A stretch of DNA of 64,000 nt from Heliopora coerulea (GCA_030142905.1 JASJOG010000060.1:1046001-1110000); one strand, 5' to 3'. Positions 45,794-56,727 are shown, counted from the first letter of the stretch. Numbers and translations: made by a program. The notes: generated by a model not told the origin, from the letters alone.

Positions 45794-46018
45794 TCATTGC
45801 AAATATGCCAAAACAGTTCCATCTGTTTTTAAAATTTTAAAATAACACCCAAAGGGTATTATATTCAATAATCCATCAATCGACTTCTTAGTCCTATTAT
45901 CCTCACACTCAGTATTTAATCTAAATACAAAATGATTACAACATGCGAAATTTCTTTTAATTTTATCATTTACACAATAATCACAACACTTTAATTCAAC
46001 AACTTCATAAAGATTCAC
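45794..46018 (-). CDS. Small Cys-rich protein (Polinton copy 2)
   Basis: 74-residue ORF with VELKCCDYCVNDKIKRNFAC and CNHFVFRLNTECEDN, so six or more cysteines in the first half. Possibly metal binding. No counterpart identified in copy 1. Confidence 0.35.
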   Translation of the reverse strand: MNLYEVVELKCCDYCVNDKIKRNFACCNHFVFRLNTECEDNRTKKSIDGLLNIIPFGCYFKILKTDGTVLAYLQ

Positions 46019-46340
46019 ACCAAATTCTCATATATTATCATCAAGTCTTATTCGAGATTTCAAAAAAAATACTTCATTATCCAAATCAAATTGTTTTTCC
46101 AATTTGGCAAAACACATCGATCAAAAAATCTCAAGGACTTTGTTTACACCTTTTATGGTTAAAAAATTTTACTAAACTGTTTTCTTGGTTTCCACACCAT
46201 TGATATTTATGTAAAAATTTCCATATCGATTTCTCTCCTTCTATTATCCAAACAATCGTGACAAAAAAATCAAGTTATTCCACACCAACTCAAACATTTC
46301 CACCTTTCACCCGATTAATCTCGACAACAATATTCACAAT

Positions 46341-46598
46341 TTAAGTCCATGTTTTCATTGAATTTAATAAAACCAATATTTTCTTCAATTGTTTGTTGTA
46401 TTCACACAAAAACTTCAAATCAATTTCTTCTTTTTTATTCTGTAAAGAGTCTTTACAAATGACTACATCAAATCCAACATACCGCAAACCTTTATACAAT
46501 GTTTCAGACAAAATATTTCCACAATGCATACAACTACAAAAACATGTCTTAGATAGCATCCTGTCGCGAATCACCATGGATCCCACCATCACATGCAT
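46341..46598 (-). CDS. Small unknown protein with CxC-x2-C-x2-C motif (Polinton copy 2)
   Basis: 85 residues: LSKTCFCSCMHCGNILSETL, then GFDVVICKDSLQNKKEEIDL. The Cys cluster suggests a zinc site. It overlaps no better gene. Function unknown. Confidence 0.3.
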   Translation of the reverse strand: MHVMVGSMVIRDRMLSKTCFCSCMHCGNILSETLYKGLRYVGFDVVICKDSLQNKKEEIDLKFLCEYNKQLKKILVLLNSMKTWT

Positions 46599-46851
46599 TT
46601 TCAGCTATTTTTTTAGCCTCAAACAGTTCATGAAATAAATCTTTCATCTCTTGAGAATTTTCCATGCATTGTGTATTACACCTCAACTCTTCCATCTCTT
46701 TTCAATCAAATTATCAAACATACGATGAAATTCAAAACTATTTTCCATTCGACTAATACGATTATGTAATTTTCTGTGATTACTCATCTTTAGTTGGTAA
46801 TATTAAATGATATTTTGCAATGAAATGTTCAAGTCGTTTTTGAGTTTCTTC

Positions 46852-47100
46852 TCATATTCGAATGTCAATTTTTTCTATTATCACTAGTTTCCAATCAGAA
46901 TCCACAATATCTTCCCACACTTTATATTCTTCAAGGGTAGACCACCAAAAATACCATCTCCACATCTGATAATGATAATCTGACCACGATTTCCAATCAT
47001 GCTTCACTGCCATTTCCACAGCACATTCCACCAACACATCATCCATTGTCCAGGAATGTGAGAAGTATTTGTATTTCACATTATTTTGTCTTAAATTCAA
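46852..47100 (-). CDS. Trp-rich small protein (Polinton copy 2)
   Basis: 82 residues including WTMDDVLVECAVEMAVKHDW, KSWSDYHYQMWRWYFWWSTL and VWEDIVDSDWKLVI, about 11 tryptophans. Possibly related to the W-containing copy 1 frame at 16206. Unusual composition for a short protein; function unknown. Confidence 0.35.
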   Translation of the reverse strand: MNLRQNNVKYKYFSHSWTMDDVLVECAVEMAVKHDWKSWSDYHYQMWRWYFWWSTLEEYKVWEDIVDSDWKLVIIEKIDIRI

Positions 47101-47174
47101 TTTTCAAAAAATGACAAAATAATATCAAATACGAATACATCACACATTCCCATTTCTGTAATCCTTTATTATTT

Positions 47175-47456
47175 TCACCTCCACTTTGTCCCACCATTTT
47201 TTTCATATTCTTCTTGCAGCACCAAACTTAATCCCGGTTGTTTCCATTTTCTCTTTTCTCTTATTGCTTTCAACTGCCTATTCCTTATATCATTCCAAGT
47301 AAATCTTAATATATATTTAATAGAATCCAATCCTCTTTGTTTTTGTATCTCCGCCCATTTTCTACTTGTTAAATGACATGGCTTTGTAGTACCACTAGGT
47401 AACCTACTCCATTTACTTTGATATTTTTTTGTTTTTTTTCTATATCGTCTCCTCAT
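47175..47456 (-). CDS. Basic protein, probable virion core component
   Basis: 93 residues, intact: RRRYRKKTKKYQSKWSRL, TSRKWAEIQKQRGLDSIKYI, then IREKRKWKQPGLSLV. Very Lys/Arg-rich with several Trp. One of three consecutive basic small genes (47175, 47507, 47735) at the right end of copy 2. Confidence 0.4.
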   Translation of the reverse strand: MRRRYRKKTKKYQSKWSRLPSGTTKPCHLTSRKWAEIQKQRGLDSIKYILRFTWNDIRNRQLKAIREKRKWKQPGLSLVLQEEYEKNGGTKWR

Positions 47457-47506
47457 TTTTTTACTTTTTATTTTTAAATAAGTCCTTTACTGAACACTTT
47501 TTTAAA

Positions 47507-47701
47507 TTAGTTATCCATTTGTTGTACAAGCATACCACCAAAACCAAATCCACCTCTTTGTTTCTTTGCTACCCCTTTTATCATAGCCTTAGAAATATGA
47601 GGTATTGCCAAAGCTGGATTCAATATATATTGAAAAAAAAACTCCTGAGTTTTTCTTCTCATTTTGTAACCTTTTTTCTTCATTTTTTTATTTAAATGCA
47701 A
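47507..47701 (-). CDS. Basic Gly-rich small protein (64 aa)
   Basis: Basic start (KKMKKKGYKMRRKTQEFFFQ), a middle with ALAIPHISKAMIKGVAKKQ, and a Gly/Phe tail (RGGFGFGGMLVQQM). The GFGFG motif recurs in the neighbour at 47735, suggesting duplication. Confidence 0.4.
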   Translation of the reverse strand: MHLNKKMKKKGYKMRRKTQEFFFQYILNPALAIPHISKAMIKGVAKKQRGGFGFGGMLVQQMDN

Positions 47702-47734
47702 AGATCATACCAAAAATTTTTTTTTTATAATTTT

Positions 47735-47992
47735 TTAAGGAACTTCATACCAAGGATGTCGTTTTCTGCTTTTACGTCTCACTCTATCTAACCAATACCA
47801 TCCTCCTTTTTGTTTTTTTCTATTTATATGATGACCACCCTTTTGTCTTCCAAAACCAAATCCTCTTTGTTGCATTGGATATGTAGCAAATGGTCCAGGA
47901 TTAATAGCATAACACCAATCTTTTAATATTCCTCCTTGTTGAAATTTACATTTTCTTTTTCTTTTTTTTCCACACATTTTTTTAATATACAA
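47735..47992 (-). CDS. Basic Gly/Phe-rich small protein (85 aa)
   Basis: Starts MYIKKMCGKKRKRKCKFQQG, then NPGPFATYPMQQRGFGFGRQ, KGGHHINRKKQKGGWYWL and a basic tail. Shares RGFGFG with the adjacent gene. Last gene of copy 2. Probable DNA-binding virion protein, inferred from composition. Confidence 0.4.
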   Translation of the reverse strand: MYIKKMCGKKRKRKCKFQQGGILKDWCYAINPGPFATYPMQQRGFGFGRQKGGHHINRKKQKGGWYWLDRVRRKSRKRHPWYEVP

Positions 47993-48086
47993 TTAATTTC
48001 CAAATTTATATACTGCCATGTGCACATGCTCCCACAATAAAATAAATAAAAAATATAGCATAGAATAAGTTTTTAATTCACTTCAA

Positions 48087-48310
48087 TTCAAAAATGTGAT
48101 ATCTGTAGGTGTTCCACTCCATCATCATCATCATCAGATACTTCAGACATTCCTGGTGAAGATAAACATTGACTGATCTCACTTATGTATTTTTTCCCAC
48201 AACAAAAGGACGTGATCTTCCAGAGCAGGCAATGACTTCATTCAATAGTCGACGACCTTGATCACATGGAGAAGGACTTGGTTCAACCTGTTCGGGAAAT
48301 GAGCTGAACC
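48087..48310 (-). other. Short acidic-tailed open frame in the hairpin array
   Basis: An ATG-less frame reading EQVEPSPSPCDQGRRLLNEV and ending SSPGMSEVSDDDDDGVEHLQ before a stop. It overlaps the first hairpin of the array. Could be chance. Confidence 0.2.
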
Positions 48311-50460
48311 CAATCCTCTCCACCGTAACCAAGATCGCCGACTATTGAATGACACACCACTTGTTCTGGAGCTCACATCCTTAATTCTCTCCACATCTCA
48401 AAAAATTACTTACACCACTACAAAATGGACACGAATAAATATTGTGGGAATTAATAAGTAAGTTATCAGCAAATCCTGTTACTCATGCTGAGCAGGATTA
48501 GGAAGTCCATCACAATCCATGATCATCGACTCATTGTTTTTTGAGATGACCTAGATTGCGACAAGATCCATTCGAATTAAGGTGGTGGATAATAACAGGA
48601 AATACTGACAAGTTACACTTATCCTAATAAATCTTAAAATATTTATAACCAAACCAATATCAGCTCATTTTTTAATTATGGGATGCGCACACATAAAAAT
48701 AGGTTAGTTCATCAAACTTTTCCATCCAACAAGCAGAAATTCGAGAATAGGGAAATATTCATGAGATCTGTTAGCTGCACAGAAATGCTGACAAACTAAC
48801 ACCTGACAAAAAATCAAATCAATATTTATCCCCATATTCATTTTCATAAATCTTTAATTATGGGATGTCTCACACACATAAAGTTAGCTGAGTTACCCCA
48901 TCTGAACTCAGCAGAACAGCCTACAGGTTCAATCAATGTCATTTTTGCAAGTTCAACTAATGCTTTATACTCACAACCTTGAACATCAACAAACTACTGT
49001 AAATCATTCTACTGATATCATCAAGGTAACCAGCTAACTACTTTCATCTAAAATTCAGACAAACATTTATCCAAATTATGGGATGTGCAAATACAGTTAG
49101 CTGGACACCTACTGAACAACAACCACACAGCAGTTTGAAATTCAGTTTTTTCTGAGCAACTGTATTTTCTCTGTTAAGCTTTCTGCTTTTATCCGAAGAC
49201 ACAACAGTCCCAGATCAGAGGTGTGCAGCTAACTAACATTTACAAAAAACAAAACAAATATTTATAACCATCTTATTTCATTTGTTTCCTCAAATGTGGG
49301 ATTGAAAAGTGATCGTCAGATTTCTGATTGTGGCATTTTCTTTGTGACCATACTGACCATTCATCCAAGCAAACACCACCACCCTACAATCAACATTACT
49401 TTTATCCTCATATTATTTCCCATATTTCAAAAAATATGGGATATTATTATTATTCACACACGTGCACACAAATTATTACGTTGAAGGATCAGGTCTCTGT
49501 TCTGTTCGGTGTCAGGTCTCATATTAGGAGGTCATATTAGGAGCAAGAACACCAGTACCTCCCCTCTTGTGTGGAATTACAACCAAACAAGAGGTCAACA
49601 GAACAGGAACACTGATACTCCAACACTTCTCCAGAAAAAAGCCAAGAACATTTATTCCCGTAATTTATATTCCCAATCTTAAATGTGGTACACATTGTGC
49701 ACATGCATCTCCCATGTTTTTTATTTTCTATATATTACATAACTATAAATAATTTAGTGAAAAAAAACATCAATCAGACAGAAGTCCTCCTGATCACATG
49801 AAGAAAGATGAAGGAAAAGTAAAACATATGCTGCAATAAGGACAAAGCTCCTGTGTGAGAGTGAGGGAAGAAAACATCTGGTGAACTTCTGTCTTTTATT
49901 TTTCTATACAACAAATTAACAAGAAAAAAGTTGGCTTGACTAGCTCCTCTTCTAGCAGACTAGACCAGCCTGCTCACCAACTGACCTGCAAATGATCACA
50001 GTTCTGGATGCGCTCACCACAAGAAGTCAAGCCAACTATCATCTCTCTAAAACCCTGACTTATTTATTCCCTAATATTCTTCACTATTCTAAAAATATGG
50101 GATGTGCACACATAAATAAAAAAAACAATAAGTTAGCTTGACAACCTCCTCTTCTTCCACAAAGTGAGAGTCAGTCGTTCATTGTAGACAACAACCCGTG
50201 TCAACAGAACAGGACCACACTCACTCGATCGCAATAATGTCGTCATTGATCAAGTCCTCTTCACTGCAAGGAGTCAAGGTAACTAACACTTTGTCAAAAC
50301 CAATTAAGTATTTACTCCATAACATTTCTTCACCAAATCTAAAACGTGGGACAAATAGATGTGCACATATACCTAAAACAATACTGCACATGCACAGAAA
50401 CTCCGATCGAATCCCACAATATTTACCACAACTGCGCACGACGTGTATACATATTTGAAT
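48100..50460. repeat. Degenerate tandem array with a hairpin in most units
   Basis: The flank motif ATATGGGATGTGCACACATA (with drift) recurs at about 48679, 48861, 49077, 49295, 49435, 49683, 50096 and 50344, spaced 140-250 bp (one gap of 413 bp looks like two units). Each is preceded by an AT-rich segment of the type TATTTATAACC...TTCAC...TCTTAAA. Between flanks, most units carry a long imperfect inverted repeat: 48237-48353 (about 52-bp arms), AGTTAGCTG..CAGCTAACT at 48880-49050 and 49095-49235, GTTCTGTT..AACAGAAC at 49485-49615, GTTGGCTTGAC..GTCAAGCCAAC at 49930-50037, GTTAGCTTGAC.. at 50132-50286. Loops differ from unit to unit. Confidence 0.6.
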
Positions 50461-50843
50461 CAATTCTATACCATTGAGTTTGAAGGACTGACTCTATGGC
50501 TGATTCAGCTTCTTCAAATTCTTCCCAATCTATCCCCATCCAAGAACCCCACCCAATTTCAACAACCCCCCAGATCACCAAAAATACCCACTGTGAGGCA
50601 ACAGCAAATATGGTCGGGAAACAAGCTTTAAACCAATCAAATTACAGAAAAATGGGGGAGACATCCCCCGGTATATATATATGTATATATTCTACCTTAC
50701 TACTTCAAGATGAGGGACATGATGTTCCAAGAGGTTTGGTACACAAAGAAGGATTGGCTATGTAATAGTGAAGACAAGAAGCGTCTCTTTTGCTGCCCTT
50801 GCTTGCTCTTTCGACCTGGAGTTTCACATCATCTTGCTGTATA

Positions 50844-51480
50844 AAGTGTCAGTTTCCCCATGGCATTTCAAGTTTGTGAAGGACTTTTTGTATTATCTGG
50901 AATATTATGACATTTATTCATTCAGGCAGATCATTAATTTTTTCTGTAGTTTATTATTGTATGATGATGTAGGGTGAATAAATAGAAAAGTTGCTGTATG
51001 AAGTGTCAGTTTCACTGTGGCATTTTCAAGTATGTGAAGAACTTTCTGTATCATCTGGAATATTATGACATTTATGCATTCAGTCAGATAATTTTTAATG
51101 TAGTACATTACTATGATAAATATTTTGCTGATTAAATAGACAAGTTGTTGTATGAAGAGTCAGTTTCACCATGACATTATGAAGTTTGTGATGGACTTTC
51201 TGTATCATCTGGAATACTATGACATTTATACATTCAGATTATTATTGATGTGGTTCATTATTATATACATGAGGTGCTGTATGAAGCGTCAGTTTCACCA
51301 TGACATTATCAAGTTTGTGAAAGACTTTCTGTACCGTCTGGAATGTTATGATATTTATACATTCAGACAGATTATTATTGATGTGGTTCATTATTATATG
51401 ATGACTTTTTGCTGATTAAATAGACAAGTTGCTGAATGAAGTGTCAGAAATATTCATTCAATGATTATATTTCTGCATGG
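50844..51480. repeat. Minisatellite, 129-157-bp units
   Basis: Units begin with AAG(T/C/A)GTCAGTTTC at 50844, 51001, 51155, 51284 and a partial one at 51439. Each contains TTGTGAAGGACTTTCTGTAT and CTGGAATATTATGACATTTA with few changes. The third unit has lost about 28 bp near its end. Confidence 0.85.
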
Positions 51481-52150
51481 CATTTTCAAGCTATTCATTA
51501 CTGTGATAACTTATTGCTAGTTAAGAATGTGCTGCCGGCTATTCGTACATCTGCATGCATGATGTGATGAATTCAGTGAAAAATCTTTACAAGAGAAAGA
51601 AAAGCAATGAGCAAATCCATGAAAGAAGACTTGAGGTGAACTCAGTGTAAAAAAGCATTGAGGACTAATTCACTTAAGTATTTTTCAAGCATAATCATGG
51701 TAAATATTTTGCACTTACAGTAAGTCTCCACTTCTATGTTTAGTTAAACAGTAATGTTGGGCTAGACTTGCTCATCGGTCATGGCTATCAATGTTGGATT
51801 CACTCACAGCTTTGTCAGTGCTCCACAAGCATGGCAATAGGCTCTGACATAAAATAAAACAGCCCAAAATATGTTGTACTTTGCTTATTTCAAACAACAT
51901 TTTGTGATGCTAAGAATTCTTAAAAACTATCCTCGAAATGCAGGAAATGGTATTTCCGAGACTCCAGATTTCAAAATTTTCTGGGGGAGCATGCCCCTGG
52001 ACCCCCCTAGAGGAGGCTTGCACCTTCAGCAGTCACATTGACTCTGAGGTCACAATAGCATGACCAGTCATTTATGGTTAGCTTTGCCACTGCAGTCAAA
52101 TGGTTTAAATGTGTGGTAAAGCTGTTTACAAACCTGCATTAAAGACATAA
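51481..52150. other. No gene recognised; transposon-like G-rich segment near 51970
   Basis: A CTGGGGGAGCATGCCCCTGG stretch with C-runs at 51973-52010 is of a kind frequently seen near invertebrate DNA-transposon ends. No termini could be paired. Confidence 0.3.
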
Positions 52151-52494
52151 TCAGTTTCCACAATTACTTTGCAGCCATATATGTATGTGTGAAATTTTGG
52201 CACTCCCCTCGATATTTGCATATTTCTGTTCACAGTTGTTTGATGTTCTTGAACCATATGCAGCCGGTTCACCCTCCTGCATTATTATTCCACCAAGTCC
52301 AGTACTACTTGCATTCACATTTAACTCTGTCTCTTTCTTTTTGTCAAAGTAAGCAAGTGCTGGTACACTTATGATTACAGATTTGAGCTTGTCAAAAGGC
52401 TCCTGTTGTTGTTTCTCCAATACAAACACATTTAATCAGAAACAATAACCAGCAGACAATTTAAGTAAATAAAGAATAAAACATAAACTAAAAA

Positions 52495-52781
52495 ATGTCA
52501 TTCTGTAACTTGATACTCCAGTAACAACAAGAGTGGATGCAGGAATCATGCTCATTTTCAAACCAAAATAAAATTGCAAACACGCACAGCATTATCTATA
52601 TACAAGGTCAAGGTTGTTTGAACTAATTAGTGATGATGTCATCCTTGATCTTGTATGTAGATAATGCTACATATGTTTGTAATTTTATTTTGGTTTGAGA
52701 ATGACCCTGAAATAGTGTATAAAAGCACAATTACTGCATCTGTTCTTGTTGTTACTTGAATGTCAAGTTACAGAATGACAT
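52495..52781. mobile_element. Foldback element (long palindrome) inside the gypsy element
   Basis: ATGTCATTCTGTAACTTGA at the left equals the inverse of the right end (..TCAAGTTACAGAATGACAT). The arms of about 130 bp are largely complementary (CCAAAATAAAATTGCAAAC versus GTTTGTAATTTTATTTTGG; ACAAGGTCAAGG versus CCTTGATCTTGT). It separates the RT end from the RNase H start of the gypsy element. Target duplication not defined. Confidence 0.65.
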
Positions 52782-55038
52782 CTTATTCCTTAAATGCTTT
52801 ATCTTTCTGAGACTACTACGAAATAGGTCCTTGGAGTTCGGCTTTATGTTGAATGAACTTGTACAGGTAACTTATGGTTCCCAACAGTCTTAATATACCT
52901 TCTTTATCCCTGGGAGGTGGCATTTCCTGTTAGGCATGAATCTTTTCCAAGCCAGGTTTTAGACCTTGTGAAGTGGGCAAGTGTCCAATGTAGCTTATTT
53001 TCACAATTCTCAGTTGAATTTCTTCAAGTTTGGATTTCAGGACCACTTCATGGCTTCTGTCAAGAACCAGTCTTAACTCCTGATCAAATTCCATTTGGTC
53101 CTTACCATGAATTAGAAAGTTGTCAACTATTATCTCTAAAGGAATTCCTTCAAAAAGCCTGTCTATCTCTCTTTGGCAGATCTCTGGAGCAGGTGCTATT
53201 CCAAAGGGTAACTTTTTAAACTGGCATCTTCCCCATGGCATGTTAAACATTTACAGCTTTGAACTCTCTTCATCCATTGGTAGCTGCCAGAATCCACTAC
53301 AAGCATACAGAGATGTAAACACTTCAGCAATCGATAAACAATCAGCAACTTGCCCTATGGTGACCACTGGATGATGGACTGTTTTCAGTGCTTTATTTAA
53401 GTCCCATGGATCAATGCAAATTCTAATATGTCTTTTTGACAGTGGATCTTTCTTTCTAGGGTCGTCTCTTGTTCTTCTTTTGTCAATGACCAGCATAGAC
53501 AACACCCAAGATGTGTGCCCTTCCTCCTTAACAATTATACCATCAGCTTCCATGTCCCTGGATCCAGAGAGGCAATTGGGATCTTTCTTGGGGCATGAAC
53601 AACCAGAGTTACTGATGGGTCAATCTCGAGATGTACATCATTAGGTAATTTACCTGGTTTCTCACTGAAGCAATTCTGGTAGTCTTTTGACTCAGAATGT
53701 GTCTCAAAAATAGCTAGGTCTTCATCTTTCTTATGGGTTGCGATGTCTAACAAATGGAGATTCATGAACTTCATTACTTCCGAATCTAGACAGGCATCAC
53801 AGCTTAGTAATGGTGTGAAGTCTCCTTCAACCATGAGATACAGCAGGTCAATCTTGCAGTCCTTGTACTAGGTTAAGATGCAGACATAATACCCCTTTGG
53901 ATGGGTAGGCTTGGTTGCAAGGCATGCTTTCAAGGGCTAATGGATTTTCTGTAAGAGTTTCCTTGTTAATGTTTTCTAAAAGTGGTATGGTATCATTGTT
54001 GCTTCAGCACCAGGTCTGCCTTCATTCAGACATGGTGTTTCACAATCTTTAAAGTAATCATACTTTCGCTGTTCTTTTTCTTCTTGGATAAATATTCTAT
54101 TTCAGCTGATCCACAGTATGCATGTATATTGTCATTCTTGATTTCCAGACCTTCATCAGATGAAGTTTGTTCTTCCAGTGTATCTACTTTGGAGTTTTTC
54201 TGCTTGGCATCTTACCTACTCTTGCAGTGTGTCCCTCCTCATGACACCTTCTTCAATTCTTCTTCTATGTAGGGCAATTCTTTGAAGTGGAAAATGAATG
54301 TTTTAGGCCACAAAATTTACATGAAGAGGTTGCTTTTCTTTCATGGTCTCCAAACGTCTTATATATAGTTTGGATACTGAATGTGCCTTGCCCACCTCCA
54401 GTAAATAGCTTGCCAAAACGATATTTCTGTCTTTCTGATGTGTGTCCTACAATAATCGTGGACACTTTCTAGGATAAGGTTTGGTTTCTTCAACAATTCT
54501 CTTCTCAATTCACCCCATAAAACTCCGCTGACAATACAATCCCTGATTAGGGAATCCTGAAAGTATCCAAACTCACAATGAAGCAAGAGTCTCTTAAGCT
54601 CTTTTACAAAATTTTCGATTCGCTCACCTTTCTGATTTTGCTGGTTGCATGAGTCATTCATAGATAACATTCTTGGCACCTTGAAAGAGTTCTTCAGACT
54701 TCTTACAAACATCCTTAAAACAATCCTAACTTTTATCTCCAGTGTAAACAAGATGGCTTTACTCCCCAATTGCCACAGGACCTGCACAGTTCAACAACAA
54801 ATTTACCTTCAATTTGTCTGATTTCTTACCCTTTTCTGCTGCAATGAGGTAAATTTCAGAAGTCATTAAGAATTTTCTCCAGTTTTCCAATGCTTGTGCA
54901 TCTTGCACTAGCAGGGAAGGTTTTACATGTATTTCTTTTTCAGTCATCTTGAACCAAGTTCACCAGATATTTTACGAATCACAAGCTACTTCTTTGACAC
55001 TTCTTGTACATCAGTTACTCCAGAACACATCCTGGTTA

Positions 55039-55056
55039 GCTTCCACTCCTGACACC
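55039..55056 (-). other. Primer-binding site, complementary to a tRNA-Leu 3' end
   Basis: The minus strand reads TGGTGTCAGGAGTGGAAG directly after an LTR-like end in ..ACCACA. TGGTGTCAG-AGTGG is a PBS common in Ty3/gypsy elements and fits the 3' end of a tRNA-Leu. Confidence 0.5.
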
Positions 55057-55395
55057 ATGTGGTACTTTTTGAAAATGAACTTTAATATCAATTAAAATAT
55101 AAATATCAATTACACTGTGAAGTGCCGTGAATCTTGCCAACAACCAAATGTCTGTTGATGGGGTTCCCACCAAGACAAACACAACTCTAGAGGGGGGGGG
55201 CTCAATTATTGTGAACACAGGTTTCCCAAATGTAAATATGTTACAACATTTATCACCACAAATACATACATGCAGTGGCCTTTTCCCATCTATTCCACCT
55301 TTGTCCATCGTGTATCCCTGTCTACTGCCAGCCAAAATACTTCATAATATCAAAAGCACTTACAGTAAAATATGCAAGAAATGTTGATACATGAA
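55057..55395 (-). repeat. Probable 5' LTR of the gypsy element
   Basis: Lies next to the primer-binding site and ends in CA on the minus strand. The start near 55390 is a guess (TG before ATCAACATTTCTTGC on the minus strand); no second LTR was found for comparison. Confidence 0.35.
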
Positions 55396-56210
55396 ACATT
55401 GTATAGTGCAAATGTGAGTGAGCAAAGTTTCAGGAGCTAGTTGGCAGGAAATTGTTCTCAACTCAATAATACAGTGTTACAATTTAAAAATAATTTTTGT
55501 CATGATGTTAAGTGTCATTTGGGGTTGGCATCAACATCAGCACAAAAAGTTTAAAAAAAAAATGCTAACCTAATGTATCCTCTTAAGTTTCAGTGGAAGA
55601 AATAGTACAACAGGTAATTATTCAACCTTGTGTTTGGCATGTACAGTATATATAACGTACTGTGCCATATTCTCATGATATCTACACCATTAAGATATGT
55701 TGACAACAGTTCTTTGATGGCATAGTCAATTGTTGTGTTACCACTCAATGGTGCTGCCAGTTCCTCAGTTCATGCTTGAGCAAACATACTTGGCAAGGTT
55801 TTTGAATGCAGAAATTGTATCCTTACAAGTGGACACATGTTGCATGTATTAATTATTGAGTAAAAAATTCTTTTTATAGCATTTTATGGCTATGGGAACC
55901 ATAATGTCAGTGGTCTGGTTAACCGCATTTCTGTTGTTACAGTACATGTAAACAGGACTGCATCAGATAGTAATGTTGGTATCCTGAAAAAAAAAAATAA
56001 ACCCAGCCACATTATACAACAGTAAATCTGGTGTATTCTCTACAGTTACAAACGATTTCTGCCACTTTAGAGAAAATGGTACAATCAGGTTGAAACCTCA
56101 CCAACCAGACTGGTCACTGCTTAGTTACTTGGCCAGCACATATAGTAGAATATGCTGGAAGGAAAATAAAATGGGTAACTCTATAATGTAAATATTACAA
56201 TTTCATAATC
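55396..56210. other. No gene recognised
   Basis: AT-rich, short frames only, no repeats seen. Confidence 0.4.
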
Positions 56211-56214
56211 TTAG

Positions 56215-56325
56215 TAAGAATATCAAAGCTCAGCAAAAGACTTGTAGAAAAGGCATAATAAGAAATTTATATTGAGATCTAATGTTTCGTTGCATTTAAC
56301 ACAACAACATCAGAGAATGAAACGG
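56215..56325 (-). mobile_element. PLE 3' end fragment with hammerhead-like motif
   Basis: Plus-strand TATCAAAGCTCAGCAAAAGA and the following 80 bp match the inverse of the 60140-60010 PLE end. The minus-strand motif CTGATG..TTGTGTTAAATGCAACGAAAC (about 56314-56283) has the hammerhead-like layout. Confidence 0.5.
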
Positions 56326-56727
56326 TTAAGATCTTCCCTCAGTGCTCGACAGCAAAGTGTATCTATAAATGGTGAATTGTCAGAATCAAAATCCATCATG
56401 CTTGGTGTTCCACAAGGGAGTATTTTGGGTCCTATGCTATTCAACATCTATATTAATAGTTTGTCAAGTGTGGTAGAAAGATCTAAGGTAATAATGTATG
56501 CTGATGACGCTGTTTTGCTTTGTGACACATCAGCACAAGATGACCTTAGAGATGTCTCGGGGTGAGACTTCACTAACATGTGTGGTTGGTATCTTGATAA
56601 CAGACTGACTATAACTATTAAGAAGACCAAATTGTTGCTAGCTTGTAGCGAATTATGAAACAAAACTTCACAATTAACCTGCACTGAAAAATGAAACAAC
56701 TGAAAAATTAAACAATTGAAAAATGTT

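Larger units (their letters stand above)
52151..55056 (-). mobile_element. Ty3/gypsy LTR retrotransposon, internal region, decayed
   Basis: From right to left on the minus strand: primer-binding site (55056-55039), gag frames (54947-54359), a CCHC-type zinc knuckle (CKFCGLKHSF...CP near 54320), protease/spacer region (53834-53535), RT (53553-52930: GIIVKEEGHTSWVLSMLVID, RICIDPWDLNKALK, FKKLPFGIAPAPEIC, IIVDNFLIHGKD), and RNase H (52429-52151: ETELNVNASSTGLGGIIMQE). No integrase or left LTR is seen. The YVDD-box equivalent reads IVDN. A 287-bp foldback element interrupts between RT and RNase H. All frames broken. Confidence 0.75.

Noticed and set aside
48100..50460. CRISPR-like reading of the repeat array
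   Set aside because: Flanks are long, AT-rich and degenerate, spacing is irregular and the genome is eukaryotic with introns; no Cas genes.
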